Part shown: positions 16,739-24,423 of the stretch, piece by piece
How positions within the stretch are numbered: position 1 is the stretch's first letter
Layout: each line of letters opens with the position of its first letter
Assembly: GCA_003555025.1 (NCBI GenBank)
Contig: PWHV01000025.1
Location: 1-37,224 of the forward strand
DNA: 37,224 nucleotides
DNA from: Methanomassiliicoccaceae archaeon
GTDB lineage: Archaea > Thermoplasmatota > Thermoplasmata > Methanomassiliicoccales > Methanomethylophilaceae
Direction: 5' to 3'
The notes under the pieces: model-generated
What the model was told of the DNA's origin: nothing
Database searches by the model: none
The model's input: only the letters and a program-made list of their open reading frames with translations
Position numbers and translations under genes: made by a program

Positions 16739-17038
16739 TCAACACCTAGGTTTCCTGTCGGTGAGCTGTTGATGGGTCCTCTTGTCGCTGAAGATGAGCA
16801 CCGACCCCCGCGAGTCCACCAGCACGGTGCCGGAGCGGGAGCTGAGCTCCTCGCCCAGCGCGGAGACCTCCTCCTCTGCCGCGGGCAGCACTTTCACCTT
16901 GACCAGCTTGTTGGATTTCACCTGCTTGACGAGCTCGTCCACCAGTGAGTCGGTGAGCCCCTCCTTGCCGACATGGACGGTGGGCTTGATCTCCGCCCCT
17001 CTCCTAAGCAGTTCCTTTCTCGCTTCCTTCACGGTCAT
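16739..17038 (-). CDS. YhbY/CRM-domain RNA-binding protein
   Basis: 99 residues forming a single CRM domain: a leading helix (VKEARKELLRRG), the loop KPTVHVGKEGLTDSLVDEL in place of the GxxG-type RNA-binding loop, and the VLVDSRGSVLIFSDK strand pair near the end. The bacterial homologue YhbY associates with ribosome precursors, so a ribosome or RNA-maturation role is likely. The gene's first 35 bases overlap the end of rnp4, and its stop lies one base before serS. The start gives the usual family length, so the overlap appears genuine. Confidence 0.88.
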   Translation of the reverse strand: MTVKEARKELLRRGAEIKPTVHVGKEGLTDSLVDELVKQVKSNKLVKVKVLPAAEEEVSALGEELSSRSGTVLVDSRGSVLIFSDKRTHQQLTDRKPRC

Positions 17039-17357
17039 TGGCTCGTTTCTCCTTGATGTACGGCGTCCTGCGCACCGCCCCGCAGTCGAGGCAATGCACG
17101 GCCACCCTTCCCTGCCCTATCCGGACCCTGCAGTTCATGCCCGGCACCATCGGTGACAGGCAGCGCCTGCATTGGCGCACCGTCTTCGGCACGGGGGTGC
17201 GAGTCCGCATCCCGATGCGCCTTGCCAGGTCCACATATCTTCTGGCTCTTTCCCGGCGCCCTTCCGCGGCCTCGCGGTAGGCCATCTCCATAAGGGATTC
17301 CATCCTCTGCTCGGCAATCTCCCTCATTTTCTGCTTGGAGATCCTCCGCTTGGCCAT
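17004..17357 (-). CDS. rnp4: Ribonuclease P protein component 4
   Basis: 117 residues from the ATG at 17357, chosen because GGAGG lies eight bases upstream and the N-terminus MAKRRISKQK matches the family. Two N-terminal helices (about 5-50) precede a zinc ribbon with C63, C66, C89 and C92; an extra C76 lies between. Rnp4 (Rpp21 homologue) pairs with Rnp1 and helps the RNase P RNA cut the 5' leader from pre-tRNA. The last 35 bases overlap the yhbY gene. It ends in TAG. Confidence 0.93.
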   Translation of the reverse strand: MAKRRISKQKMREIAEQRMESLMEMAYREAAEGRRERARRYVDLARRIGMRTRTPVPKTVRQCRRCLSPMVPGMNCRVRIGQGRVAVHCLDCGAVRRTPYIKEKRANDREGSEKGTA

Positions 17358-17388
17358 GGGCGCCCTCCGTTCTCCATTCATGTATCCG

Positions 17389-17398
17389 ATATATATCT
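17389..17398 (-). promoter_or_regulatory. TATA box of the rnp4-yhbY-serS operon
   Basis: The palindrome GATATATATC lies about 35 bases before the rnp4 ATG on the minus strand, the right spacing for an archaeal TATA box with a short leader. Confidence 0.55.
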
Positions 17399-17496
17399 TT
17401 CCTGGAACAGCGACCATGTAGCCATCGCCCGCAGCCCCTATTCCCCCTCCTGCAACCGCCGTTATGGGGCTCAGGGACGGGCGCCGCGTAGAAACA

Positions 17497-17564
17497 TTTA
17501 TATCCGTTCTCTAAATCCAAGGTGATTGACAGCGCCGTCCGCAGTGACACAGGCCTTATATACT
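17497..17564 (+). promoter_or_regulatory. Two TATA boxes upstream of rpl10e
   Basis: TTTATAT at 17497-17503 and CTTATATACT at 17555-17564 precede the L10e start at 17619. The second predicts a start site near 17585 and a leader of about 35 bases. The rest of the 261-base divergent gap (17358-17618) holds no other gene that I can support. Confidence 0.5.
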
Positions 17565-17618
17565 ATACTGGGTTTGTAGGGACCGCTCGCGCATTCAAGC
17601 TCAAAATCGGTGATACAG

Positions 17619-18137
17619 ATGGCAAGGAAGCCCGCAGTGATGTACAGGCAGATAAAGGGACAAGCCTTCACCCGCAGGAAGTACATGGGAGGGGTCCCCA
17701 ACCGGAGGATCAACCAGTTCGACATGGGCAGCGCCAAGGAGGAATTCCCTGTCCAGGTATCCTTGAGGGTCGATACTAAAGTCCAGATAAGGCACAACGC
17801 CTTGGAGGCATGCCGCATCGCTGCCAACCGGGTGATGAGCAAGCGAGTGGGCACCAGCAACTATCATTTGAAGGTCAAGCCCTATCCCCACCAGGTGCTG
17901 AGGGAGAATAAGCTGGCCACCGGCGCCGGTGCCGACCGTGTGTCCAGCGGAATGAGGAACTCCTTCGGGAAGAATGTCAGCATCGCCGCACGGTTGGATA
18001 TCGACCAGGAGGTCATCACCATCCGCTGCAACCCCCAGAACTTCACCCAGGCCAAGAGGGCTCTGTGGAAGGCCTCCATGAAGATACCCTCGACCTCCTA
18101 CATCGAGATTGACAAGGGCGAAGAGCTCCTCAGCTGA
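17619..18137 (+). CDS. rpl10e: 50S ribosomal protein L10e (uL16)
   Basis: 172 residues starting MARKPAVMYRQIKGQAFTRR, the standard opening of archaeal L10e. The conserved GGVPNRRINQFDMG and the segment TGAGADRVSSGMRNSFGK are present. The ATG at 17619 is preferred over a GTG at 17610 because family members begin at MARKP. It is part of the large subunit near the tRNA-binding site. The dph2 gene begins three bases after its stop, so the two are co-transcribed. Confidence 0.97.
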   Translation: MARKPAVMYRQIKGQAFTRRKYMGGVPNRRINQFDMGSAKEEFPVQVSLRVDTKVQIRHNALEACRIAANRVMSKRVGTSNYHLKVKPYPHQVLRENKLATGAGADRVSSGMRNSFGKNVSIAARLDIDQEVITIRCNPQNFTQAKRALWKASMKIPSTSYIEIDKGEELLS

Positions 18138-18140
18138 GAG

Positions 18141-19133
18141 ATGTTCGACCTTTCTTTGGACCAGCTGGCGGCGTGGATAACGTCCAAATGCTGGTCCAGG
18201 GTGGCGCTGCAGATGCCCGAGGGTGTCAAGTCCAGCGCCACTGACGTCATCGACGGGCTCTCCCGCCGCACCGCGGCATCGTTCATCGTGATAGGTGACC
18301 CCTGCTACGGGGCCTGCGACCTTTGCCCCGACCATCGTGAGTACGCGGACGGGCTGATCCATTTCGGCCATTCCCCCATCCCTTCTCTGCCGGCGGGCGA
18401 CGACGTGCTCTTCGTGGAGATGAGGGCGGACGTGGGACTCGGCGGTCTGGTGGAGGACGCCCTCCCCCTCCTCGGGGACAATGTCGGGCTGCTGGCCACT
18501 CTGCAGTATCTAGACCTCGTGCCGGAGGCGGTCAGGAGGCTGGAGGCGGTTGGCAGGAGCGCCGCCGTCGGCGAGGGCGACAGCAGGATAGCCCATCCTG
18601 GCCAGGTGCTCGGCTGCAACCACAGCTCCGCCGCATCCGTTGCTGACAAGGTCGACTCGTTCCTTTTCATCGGCGAGGGGGACTTCCACGCCCTGGCGGC
18701 GGCTTTGGGGACGGAGAGGGAGGTCATCGTGCTCGATCCCGTGCGCCGGGAGCTGCGGCAGACGTCCGAACGGCGGGAGCGCCTGTTGCGGCAGAGGTTC
18801 GCCGCCATAACCGCCGCCTCCGAATCCCAAGAGTTCATGGTCATAGCGTCGTCCAAGACGGGACAGAGGAGGATGCAGGCCGCCGAAGAGGCGGCTGGCC
18901 TCATCCGCTCCAAGGGCCGCAAGGCCTATATGGCAGTGATGGAGGAGATCAACCCCTCCGCCCTGGCCCATTACCGCGTGGGCGCGTTCGTCAGCACCGC
19001 ATGCCCGCGGGTGGCCATCGATGACGCGGGGATGCATCCAAGGCCGCTGTTGACCCCTCCGGAGCTGGAGATAGCCCTTGGAGAGCGGTCATGGGAGGAC
19101 TACGGATTCGACGCCATAATCGGCGGGGAATGA
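18141..19133 (+). CDS. dph2: Diphthamide synthase subunit Dph2
   Basis: 330 residues, the archaeal Dph2 length. Three cysteines that hold the [4Fe-4S] cluster are at expected places: C59 in DPCYGACDLCPD, C159 in VLGCNHS, and C287 in VSTACPRVAID. Dph2 cleaves S-adenosylmethionine in a non-canonical radical reaction and adds the 3-amino-3-carboxypropyl group to a histidine of elongation factor 2. Pairing with the ribosomal L10e gene makes a translation operon. Two further Cys (C55, C62) flank the first ligand; whether they matter is unclear. Confidence 0.94.
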   Translation: MFDLSLDQLAAWITSKCWSRVALQMPEGVKSSATDVIDGLSRRTAASFIVIGDPCYGACDLCPDHREYADGLIHFGHSPIPSLPAGDDVLFVEMRADVGLGGLVEDALPLLGDNVGLLATLQYLDLVPEAVRRLEAVGRSAAVGEGDSRIAHPGQVLGCNHSSAASVADKVDSFLFIGEGDFHALAAALGTEREVIVLDPVRRELRQTSERRERLLRQRFAAITAASESQEFMVIASSKTGQRRMQAAEEAAGLIRSKGRKAYMAVMEEINPSALAHYRVGAFVSTACPRVAIDDAGMHPRPLLTPPELEIALGERSWEDYGFDAIIGGE

Positions 19134-19151
19134 GACCTCGCGGGTAAGTTT

Positions 19152-19159
19152 TTTATAAT
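19152..19159 (+). promoter_or_regulatory. TATA box of purC
   Basis: TTTATAAT lies 22 bases before the purC ATG at 19181, which predicts a leaderless or nearly leaderless message. No Shine-Dalgarno is visible. Confidence 0.6.
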
Positions 19160-19180
19160 CATTCTATTTAGCATCTGCCG

Positions 19181-20089
19181 ATGAATCTGCTACGCGTCGG
19201 CAAGGTGAAGGAAGTTTACGAGGTGGACCAGAACACCTTGGAGTTCGTTTTCACGGACAAGATATCCGTTTTCGACAAGGTCATTCCTTCCGAGATCCCT
19301 TACAAAGGGGAGACCCTGTGCCGCAGCGCCGCATTCTGGTTCCAGTTGCTGAAGAGCAAAGGGATCAAAACGCATTTCACCGAGTACATCCCACCCAACC
19401 GGATGCGGGTGAAGCGTTTCGAGGTGATAGAGGACTACGACCAGATAGGCCCTGACACCCGCAACTACCTCATCCCTCTGGAGATAATCACCCGGCACTA
19501 CGCCGCCGGTTCGCTCATGGACCGTCTCAAGAAGGGAAAGGTCTCCCCCGAGGAGCTCGGCTTCGAGGCAGGCCATGAGGTGGCCTATGGGGAGAAGCTG
19601 CCGCGGACCCATGTGGAGGTCACCACAAAGCTGGAGGCCCACGACCGCCTTCTCGACCTCGACGAGGCCCTGGACATTTCCGGGCTAAGCATGGACGAGT
19701 ACGAGGAGATGGTATCCACCGCCCTGAGGATAGACTCCATCATCGACGACGAGGCCATGGAGAGGCTTTTGATACACGTCGACGGCAAGAAGGAGTTCGG
19801 CTACGATGAGAACCGCCAGTTGGTGGTGATAGACACCTTCGGGACCATGGACGAGGACCGCTGGTGGGACTCCGACTCCGTTGGATCCGGCGGGGGCTCG
19901 GAGGAGCTTAGCAAGGAGTTCGTACGCCGCCACTACCGGGACACCGGTTATTACGACGAGCTGATGGCCGCCCGCGAGATAGGCGCACCAGAGCCGGACA
20001 TACCTCCTCTCCCGGATGAGCTGGTGAAACGGGTCAGCGACCTTTACGTGGAGATGTTCGAAAGGATAACCGGCGAGAGCTTCCGTTGA
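19181..20089 (+). CDS. purC: Phosphoribosylaminoimidazole-succinocarboxamide synthase
   Basis: 302 residues with the SAICAR synthetase pattern: GKVKEVYEVD near the N-terminus, then FTDKISVFDKVIPSEIPYKG, LIPLEIITRHYAAGSL, and the C-terminal LVVIDTFGTMDEDRWW. The enzyme joins aspartate to CAIR with ATP in purine synthesis. It is preceded by its own TATA box and appears to be a single-gene unit. It ends four bases from the convergent UPF0179 gene, which leaves no room for a separate terminator. Confidence 0.96.
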   Translation: MNLLRVGKVKEVYEVDQNTLEFVFTDKISVFDKVIPSEIPYKGETLCRSAAFWFQLLKSKGIKTHFTEYIPPNRMRVKRFEVIEDYDQIGPDTRNYLIPLEIITRHYAAGSLMDRLKKGKVSPEELGFEAGHEVAYGEKLPRTHVEVTTKLEAHDRLLDLDEALDISGLSMDEYEEMVSTALRIDSIIDDEAMERLLIHVDGKKEFGYDENRQLVVIDTFGTMDEDRWWDSDSVGSGGGSEELSKEFVRRHYRDTGYYDELMAAREIGAPEPDIPPLPDELVKRVSDLYVEMFERITGESFR

Positions 20090-20092
20090 GGC

Positions 20093-20518
20093 TCAAGCCA
20101 CCTTGGCGAAGACCAGTCGCAGTCCTTGAGGACAGTCGACATCCCCTTCCAGCGAGGTTATGGTTATCTTGCAGCCCTGCCTCATCCCCACGGGATGGCA
20201 GTTCCTGTGGTTGGCGCAGCCGAGGTCATCGCATTTCGGCTCCTCGTAGGTGATGGTGCTGCCCTCGAGGGCCACCTTCAGCGGCACGGTGAGCATCTGC
20301 GGCCTCTTCTCCACCTCCACAACCTGCACCCCGTCCTCGTGGACGGGGCAGTCATGGCCGACCGGCCGTTGGCCGGTGACCTCGTAGAGGGTGCCTTTCT
20401 CCAGGTTCAGGCAGACTCCCTTGAGACGGCAATCCTTGCACTCGCCCAAAGGCCCCAGGTAGATGAAGCGTGACCCTGGCGTGGCCTGTTTTTTTCCGAT
20501 GAGTGTGATCAAGACCAT
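20093..20518 (-). CDS. UPF0179 family protein, Cys-rich
   Basis: 141 residues from the ATG at 20518, which has GGAGG a few bases upstream. It opens with MVLITLIGKKQATPGSRF. Many cysteines occur in pairs: ECKDCRLKGVC, HDCPVHE, KCDDLGCANHRNC, MRQGCK and DCPQG. This is the archaeal UPF0179 family, whose function is not known; the cysteines suggest metal or iron-sulfur binding. It starts 11 bases after the stop of the glycerol-1-phosphate dehydrogenase gene and is probably its operon partner. Confidence 0.9.
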   Translation of the reverse strand: MVLITLIGKKQATPGSRFIYLGPLGECKDCRLKGVCLNLEKGTLYEVTGQRPVGHDCPVHEDGVQVVEVEKRPQMLTVPLKVALEGSTITYEEPKCDDLGCANHRNCHPVGMRQGCKITITSLEGDVDCPQGLRLVFAKVA

Positions 20519-20529
20519 GTTAAGCCTCC

Positions 20530-21597
20530 TCAGATGACCTTGGTCAAGGCCGCGACCTGCTCGGCGGCCTCGTAGGTCAGACCGTTGTCGCCTAGTATGG
20601 TGAAACGGTCCTGGCGTATGCGATGGGACTCGGTGAGCGCGTGCACCACCTGGTCCGCCTTGAGCCCCAGGTCCTTGGCGTTGGTGGGGGCCCCTATAAG
20701 CCGAAGGGCCTCGCGTATGCGCTGCCAGTCTCCGCCGTGAAGGTACATCATCATTATCGAGCCGACTCCGCACTGCTCTCCGTGCAGGGACTCGTTGGGA
20801 TACAGTATGTCGATGGCATGGGAGAACATGTGCTCAGCGCCGCTGGTGGGTCTGGAGCTGCCGGCCACGCTCATGGCCACCCCGGATATTATTATCGGGC
20901 GTATAGCGATCCACACGCTCTCCTCGAAGCTGGGCCTGATGAACTCCGCGTTATCTATGATCGTTTCGGCAGAGTACTGCGCCAGGGCGTAAGCGGAGCG
21001 GCTGAACTCGATGTTGCGCAGGCGCCTCGCGAACTCCCAGTCCATGAGCGCCGTCGAGTTGGAAACCACGTCGGCGCAACCGGATGCCAGCAGCCGGTAG
21101 GGCGATTTAACGATGACAGCGGAGTCGGCTATCACCGCCATAGGCACGCTGGCATCCACGGACTTGGGCCCCAGGTCCCCCTTCATCGAGGCCCTCCCCG
21201 ATGCGATGCCGTCGTGGGCGGCGGAGGTGGGGATGCTGATGAAGGGCTTCCCCAGCTCTTTGGCGGCCATCTTGCAGAGGTCTATCTTGCTGCCGCCACC
21301 GACAGCCAACAGGAAACCGGCGTCCATCTCGCGCGCGTGCTCGAGCAGCGGCTCCAGGTTCTTGAACGTGGCTCCGCCGGCCTCATGCGCCTGCACTTCG
21401 AAACCAGCGTCCACCATCAGTTCTTTGACCTCGTCCCCGGCCACCTTCATGGTGGCTGGCCCGCTGACGATGAGGCCCTGACCTGAAAGGTCGAAGTCGA
21501 TGCATACCTGGGGGACCTCCTCGATGACGCCATGGCCCGCGATGACGTTACGGGGGAAAACCATGGCCTTAGCGCGCTTGAAAACATGCTTGTTCAT
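20530..21597 (-). CDS. egsA: sn-Glycerol-1-phosphate dehydrogenase
   Basis: 355 residues from the ATG at 21597; upstream ATG codons (to 21633) are in frame but would add a non-conserved extension. The NAD-binding LLAVGGGSKIDLCKMAA, the ISIPTSAAHDGIASG segment, and the metal-binding histidines in TSGAEHMFSHAID and LHGEQCGVGS identify it. It reduces dihydroxyacetone phosphate to sn-glycerol-1-phosphate, setting the stereochemistry of archaeal lipids. UPF0179 lies downstream. Upstream is a 440-base gap with predicted RNA structure, which may be its long leader. Confidence 0.95.
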   Translation of the reverse strand: MNKHVFKRAKAMVFPRNVIAGHGVIEEVPQVCIDFDLSGQGLIVSGPATMKVAGDEVKELMVDAGFEVQAHEAGGATFKNLEPLLEHAREMDAGFLLAVGGGSKIDLCKMAAKELGKPFISIPTSAAHDGIASGRASMKGDLGPKSVDASVPMAVIADSAVIVKSPYRLLASGCADVVSNSTALMDWEFARRLRNIEFSRSAYALAQYSAETIIDNAEFIRPSFEESVWIAIRPIIISGVAMSVAGSSRPTSGAEHMFSHAIDILYPNESLHGEQCGVGSIMMMYLHGGDWQRIREALRLIGAPTNAKDLGLKADQVVHALTESHRIRQDRFTILGDNGLTYEAAEQVAALTKVI

Positions 21598-21660
21598 GGG
21601 TCTAGACCGCCGCAGAGCCATCGGCATCATCACTATTCAAACTATCGGTAATCCAGACCC

Positions 21661-21834
21661 CATATTTCGGCCTCTATCGAGCGTCTGCGGCGTATGCGAA
21701 GCAACGTAGCGGCAGCGGTGCAGGGAGCGTCCCGTCGTTGCCGGGATGTAAGAAGAACTCTTCCGGGAAGGAGCGATTGCAAGGTGGAACATGTACGGTT
21801 CTTAGGAGGAGAACTGTGTACTCCTCCCCGGAAG
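21661..21834. ncRNA. Possible structured RNA or leader, strand uncertain
   Basis: A GC-rich block inside an otherwise AT-rich gap, with nested stems. Stem A is 21760-21767 with 21827-21834 (8 pairs). Inside it, GGAGGAG at 21805-21811 pairs with 21821-21827, and GAAC at 21787-21790 with 21798-21801. A separate hairpin pairs 21711-21717 with 21736-21742, with an inner GGGA/TCCC. A minus-strand TATA (TTATATACT, about 21860-21868) would start a message near 21836, at the edge of stem A, giving a 240-base leader for egsA. No known RNA family is recognised. Confidence 0.35.
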
Positions 21835-22072
21835 GTTAATCAGAAGCAATAAGAAACTAGTATATAATGATTGTTTTATTACAACTGATAACATGAAGGT
21901 CTGATAAAAACCTATATATACACTAATCAGAGAAATTTCCGAAAAAAAGTGGATTCGTTAACGGAAAGACCCTTCTCTTCCTCTCTGATGCTTCGAAGTG
22001 AACCGATATGAACGCTACAATCCATTATTTAATGAATGACTTATATAATACTAAAACGACGGATTCGATGAG
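21835..22072. other. AT-rich intergenic region with an interrupted inverted repeat
   Basis: Several TATA-like elements occur (about 21859, 21912 and 22041). The last, TTATATAATA at 22041-22050, lies 22 bases before the receiver gene and is its probable promoter. An inverted repeat pairs 21926-21933 with 21982-21989 and, inside it, 21936-21941 with 21962-21967. It could be a hairpin or a regulator site. No coding frame is convincing. Confidence 0.45.
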
Positions 22073-22444
22073 ATGAGCGAAAAGTACAAGCTGCTTCTGA
22101 TCGAGGACAACCCCGAGCATCTCGAGCTTATGATAGAGCATCTTCCCAACGAAATCTTCGAAATCGACACCGCCACCACCAAGGCGGAGGCGCTGGAGAA
22201 GGCGATGAAGAAGGAGTACGACCTCATAACCATCGATTATTATCTACCGGACGGGAACGGGCTCGAGGTCTTCACCGCCATACACGATAGGAATTCCGAT
22301 CAGAAGATGATCATGGTGACCGCCGCCGACGACCCTGAGCTCAGCTTCTCGGTCATGAAGGGCGGGGCACTGGATTACATCATCAAGTCCTTCAAGTACT
22401 ACACCCAACTGAAAGAGAGGATTATCGAGAACCTGGAGGAATGA
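22073..22444 (+). CDS. Stand-alone response-regulator receiver domain
   Basis: 123 residues, a single CheY-like domain. The acidic pair E11-D12, the phosphate acceptor D55 (LITIDYYLPDG), T83 (MVTAAD) and K105 (YIIKSF) are all in place, so it should accept phosphate from a histidine kinase. There is no DNA-binding output domain; it must act by protein contact. The TATA at 22041-22050 suggests a leaderless message. Its stop overlaps the next start (ATGA), which couples it to an iron-sulfur flavoprotein. Confidence 0.93.
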   Translation: MSEKYKLLLIEDNPEHLELMIEHLPNEIFEIDTATTKAEALEKAMKKEYDLITIDYYLPDGNGLEVFTAIHDRNSDQKMIMVTAADDPELSFSVMKGGALDYIIKSFKYYTQLKERIIENLEE

Positions 22445-23028
22445 GCATAGTCAAGGTGCTGGGCATATCGGGCAGCCCCCGGGCGGGAGGCAACAGCGAG
22501 ACGCTGCTGGCGGAAGCGCTGAAGGGAGCGTCCTCGCAGGGTGCTGAGGCCAGGATGGTGGAGCTTAGGACGGCGGAAATCACCCACTGCCAAGGATGCA
22601 ACTCCTGCTTCTCCGACGGGGAATGCCGCATCGAGGACGGGATGACCTCGCTCTACGAGCTTTTGACCGAGGCCGAAGTCATAATACTGTCATCGCCGGT
22701 CTACTTCTCCGGGCTGTCGTCGGTGATGAAACAGTTCATCGACCGCTGCCAGTGCCTTTGGGCGAGGAAAGTGGTCCTGGGGCGTACGGTCGGCGCCCCC
22801 GGCAGGAAGGGGGCCCTGATAAGCGTGGGCGGACAGAGTTCGCCGGTCTTCCGCAACTCGATCTCGGTCGCCAGGTCGTTTTTCAACAGCATCGATGTGG
22901 AATACATGGGCGAGCTGACGGCCCCGGCAGTGGACTCCAAGGGCGAGGTCTTCGACAAACCATGGCTGCTGCGGGAGGCCAGGGAGCTGGGCGAGACCCT
23001 GGCGAAGAGATCAGAACCCGCTCCATGA
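22441..23028 (+). CDS. Iron-sulfur flavoprotein (Isf family)
   Basis: 195 residues with a flavodoxin-like FMN fold: VLGISGSPRAGGNSETL at the N-terminus and ILSSPVYFSGLSSVMKQFIDR in the middle. The compact motif C50-x2-C53-x2-C56-x5-C62 is that of archaeal Isf, which binds a [4Fe-4S] cluster near FMN. Isf proteins move electrons and in Methanosarcina can reduce oxygen or peroxide. It is translationally coupled to the receiver domain. The last 18 bases overlap the convergent HisA-related gene. Confidence 0.9.
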   Translation: MSIVKVLGISGSPRAGGNSETLLAEALKGASSQGAEARMVELRTAEITHCQGCNSCFSDGECRIEDGMTSLYELLTEAEVIILSSPVYFSGLSSVMKQFIDRCQCLWARKVVLGRTVGAPGRKGALISVGGQSSPVFRNSISVARSFFNSIDVEYMGELTAPAVDSKGEVFDKPWLLREARELGETLAKRSEPAP

Positions 23029-23796
23029 GCCGTCTGGTGCCGGTGACTTGAAGCTGAACTCGGTCTCCAACGGCCTAACCCCCTCCTCATGCGGCCTCCG
23101 GGAGGGTATGGACGGGTCCAGCACCGCCCCTGCATACCCCTCCCGGGAGAGGAAGGGCAGGTCGGTCTCCGCTATGCCCCCGGCCGCGAAGGCCTCCCAA
23201 TCCGCCTTTCGCACGCTCCTCCACAGATTGCGGTCGATGCTCCTGCCCGCCGATGCTGAGTCGAAAAGGACGCAGCGCTCGTAGCCCATGTCCCTGAGCT
23301 CTGAGGACACCGAAAGGACATCCATGCTGCGCCGGCGGAACCTGACCTTGCCATCTTCGATGTAGAGGACGGGCACGCAGATCTCCGAGACCTCTATAGC
23401 CTCGGCGTAAAGGTCCGTTCCTGGAAGCCTCATCGTGCCGATAAGGGCGGTGTCGGGGTCGAGGGTGAGAACATCGAAGACGTCCTCCACGTCCGAGGCG
23501 CCCGCCTCCAGCCAATAGGGCCCGCCCCGGCGCAAGGCCCTCTTCAAACCGGCGAAGTCGGCATCGCCGCTGTTCACGCCGGCGATGTCGAAGATGAGCT
23601 TCTTCCCCCTCCCGCCGTCCCGCTCGGCGAGGGTCGCGAGGAACTCCTGCCTCTCCGCCATCTCCCCCATCGGTGTGAAACGCCCCTCGTTCCAGGCTAT
23701 GGCACTGACCTTCTCCCCCCCTCCGGGCACGCCGGAACGGGCAGGATTGGACAGCAACGGCATGAGCCTGACGGATTCGAAACCTTCTTGGTCCAT
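23011..23796 (-). CDS. HisA-related TIM-barrel protein, uncharacterised
   Basis: 261 residues. Strand-loop segments such as KLIFDIAGVNSGDAD, the central VPVLYIEDGKVRFR and the late FAAGGIAETDLPFLSREGYAGAV (phosphate-binding GG turn) resemble archaeal proteins related to the histidine enzyme HisA (ProFAR isomerase). It lacks the full HisA signature, so histidine synthesis is not claimed; the archaeal group is uncharacterised. Its start lies four bases after the stop of the second iron-sulfur flavoprotein, so they share a message. Confidence 0.72.
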   Translation of the reverse strand: MDQEGFESVRLMPLLSNPARSGVPGGGEKVSAIAWNEGRFTPMGEMAERQEFLATLAERDGGRGKKLIFDIAGVNSGDADFAGLKRALRRGGPYWLEAGASDVEDVFDVLTLDPDTALIGTMRLPGTDLYAEAIEVSEICVPVLYIEDGKVRFRRRSMDVLSVSSELRDMGYERCVLFDSASAGRSIDRNLWRSVRKADWEAFAAGGIAETDLPFLSREGYAGAVLDPSIPSRRPHEEGVRPLETEFSFKSPAPDGSWSGF

Positions 23797-23800
23797 AGCC

Positions 23801-24370
23801 TTAGCACAGCCTTTCCTTCACGGTCTCGAGGTTCTGTTGCAGGGTAACGGAATCGTCCACCGAATCCAGCTTCGAGGTGCCAGGGACTATGAAGGCGTTG
23901 AAATCCTCCATGCCGAGGAGACCCTTAATGATGCTGGTGTATCGGTTGGTCAGGTAATGGTAGACTATATGGCCCTCTGGTGAGCCGCAGACCAGCATCA
24001 CGGTGGCCGCCTTCCCGGGGGGAAGGCGGCTCTCAAAACCCCCGCCTTCCATCGGGGACAGCAATGAGTACAGCCGGTCGAGGAAGCATTTGAAGACACC
24101 GGTCTCCGAGCCCATGTATATGGGGCTGGCCATTATGATGTGGTCCGACTCCTTTACGGACTTCAGGACTCCGCCCATATCATCGTCCACCACGCAGCCC
24201 CCGGTCCGGTGGCAATCACGGCAGCCGCGGCAGTCCTCGAAGCTCAGGTCGGATAGCCGGGCCCGCTCCACATCGTGACCCATGCCCTCCGCCTCGTCCA
24301 GTATGAGGTCCAAGGCCTTGGCGGTGTATCCGCTTTGGCGGGTGCTTCCATCAATGGCTAGGATTTTCAT
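23801..24370 (-). CDS. Iron-sulfur flavoprotein (Isf family), second copy
   Basis: 189 residues. It has the flavodoxin-like opening ILAIDGSTRQSGYTAKAL, the cluster motif C47-x2-C50-x2-C53-x5-C59 (DCRGCRDCHRTGGC), and IIMASPIYMGSETGVFKCF as the flavin loop. Same family as the gene at 22441 but divergent in sequence, so not a recent duplicate. A TATA-like stretch (about 24393-24404 on the minus strand) precedes it. It is the first gene of a two-gene unit with the HisA-related protein. Confidence 0.88.
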   Translation of the reverse strand: MKILAIDGSTRQSGYTAKALDLILDEAEGMGHDVERARLSDLSFEDCRGCRDCHRTGGCVVDDDMGGVLKSVKESDHIIMASPIYMGSETGVFKCFLDRLYSLLSPMEGGGFESRLPPGKAATVMLVCGSPEGHIVYHYLTNRYTSIIKGLLGMEDFNAFIVPGTSKLDSVDDSVTLQQNLETVKERLC

Positions 24371-24423
24371 GTCCGGTCATCTCCCCAATCCGATAAATGG
24401 TTTATGAATGGTTGTTGCATGGT

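Noticed and set aside
21771-21805. Group II intron domain V like string (GTACGGTTCTTAGG)
   Set aside because: The 3' strand looks familiar, but the 5' strand (GAGCGATTGC) does not pair with it as domain V requires, and no reverse transcriptase or other intron domains are near.
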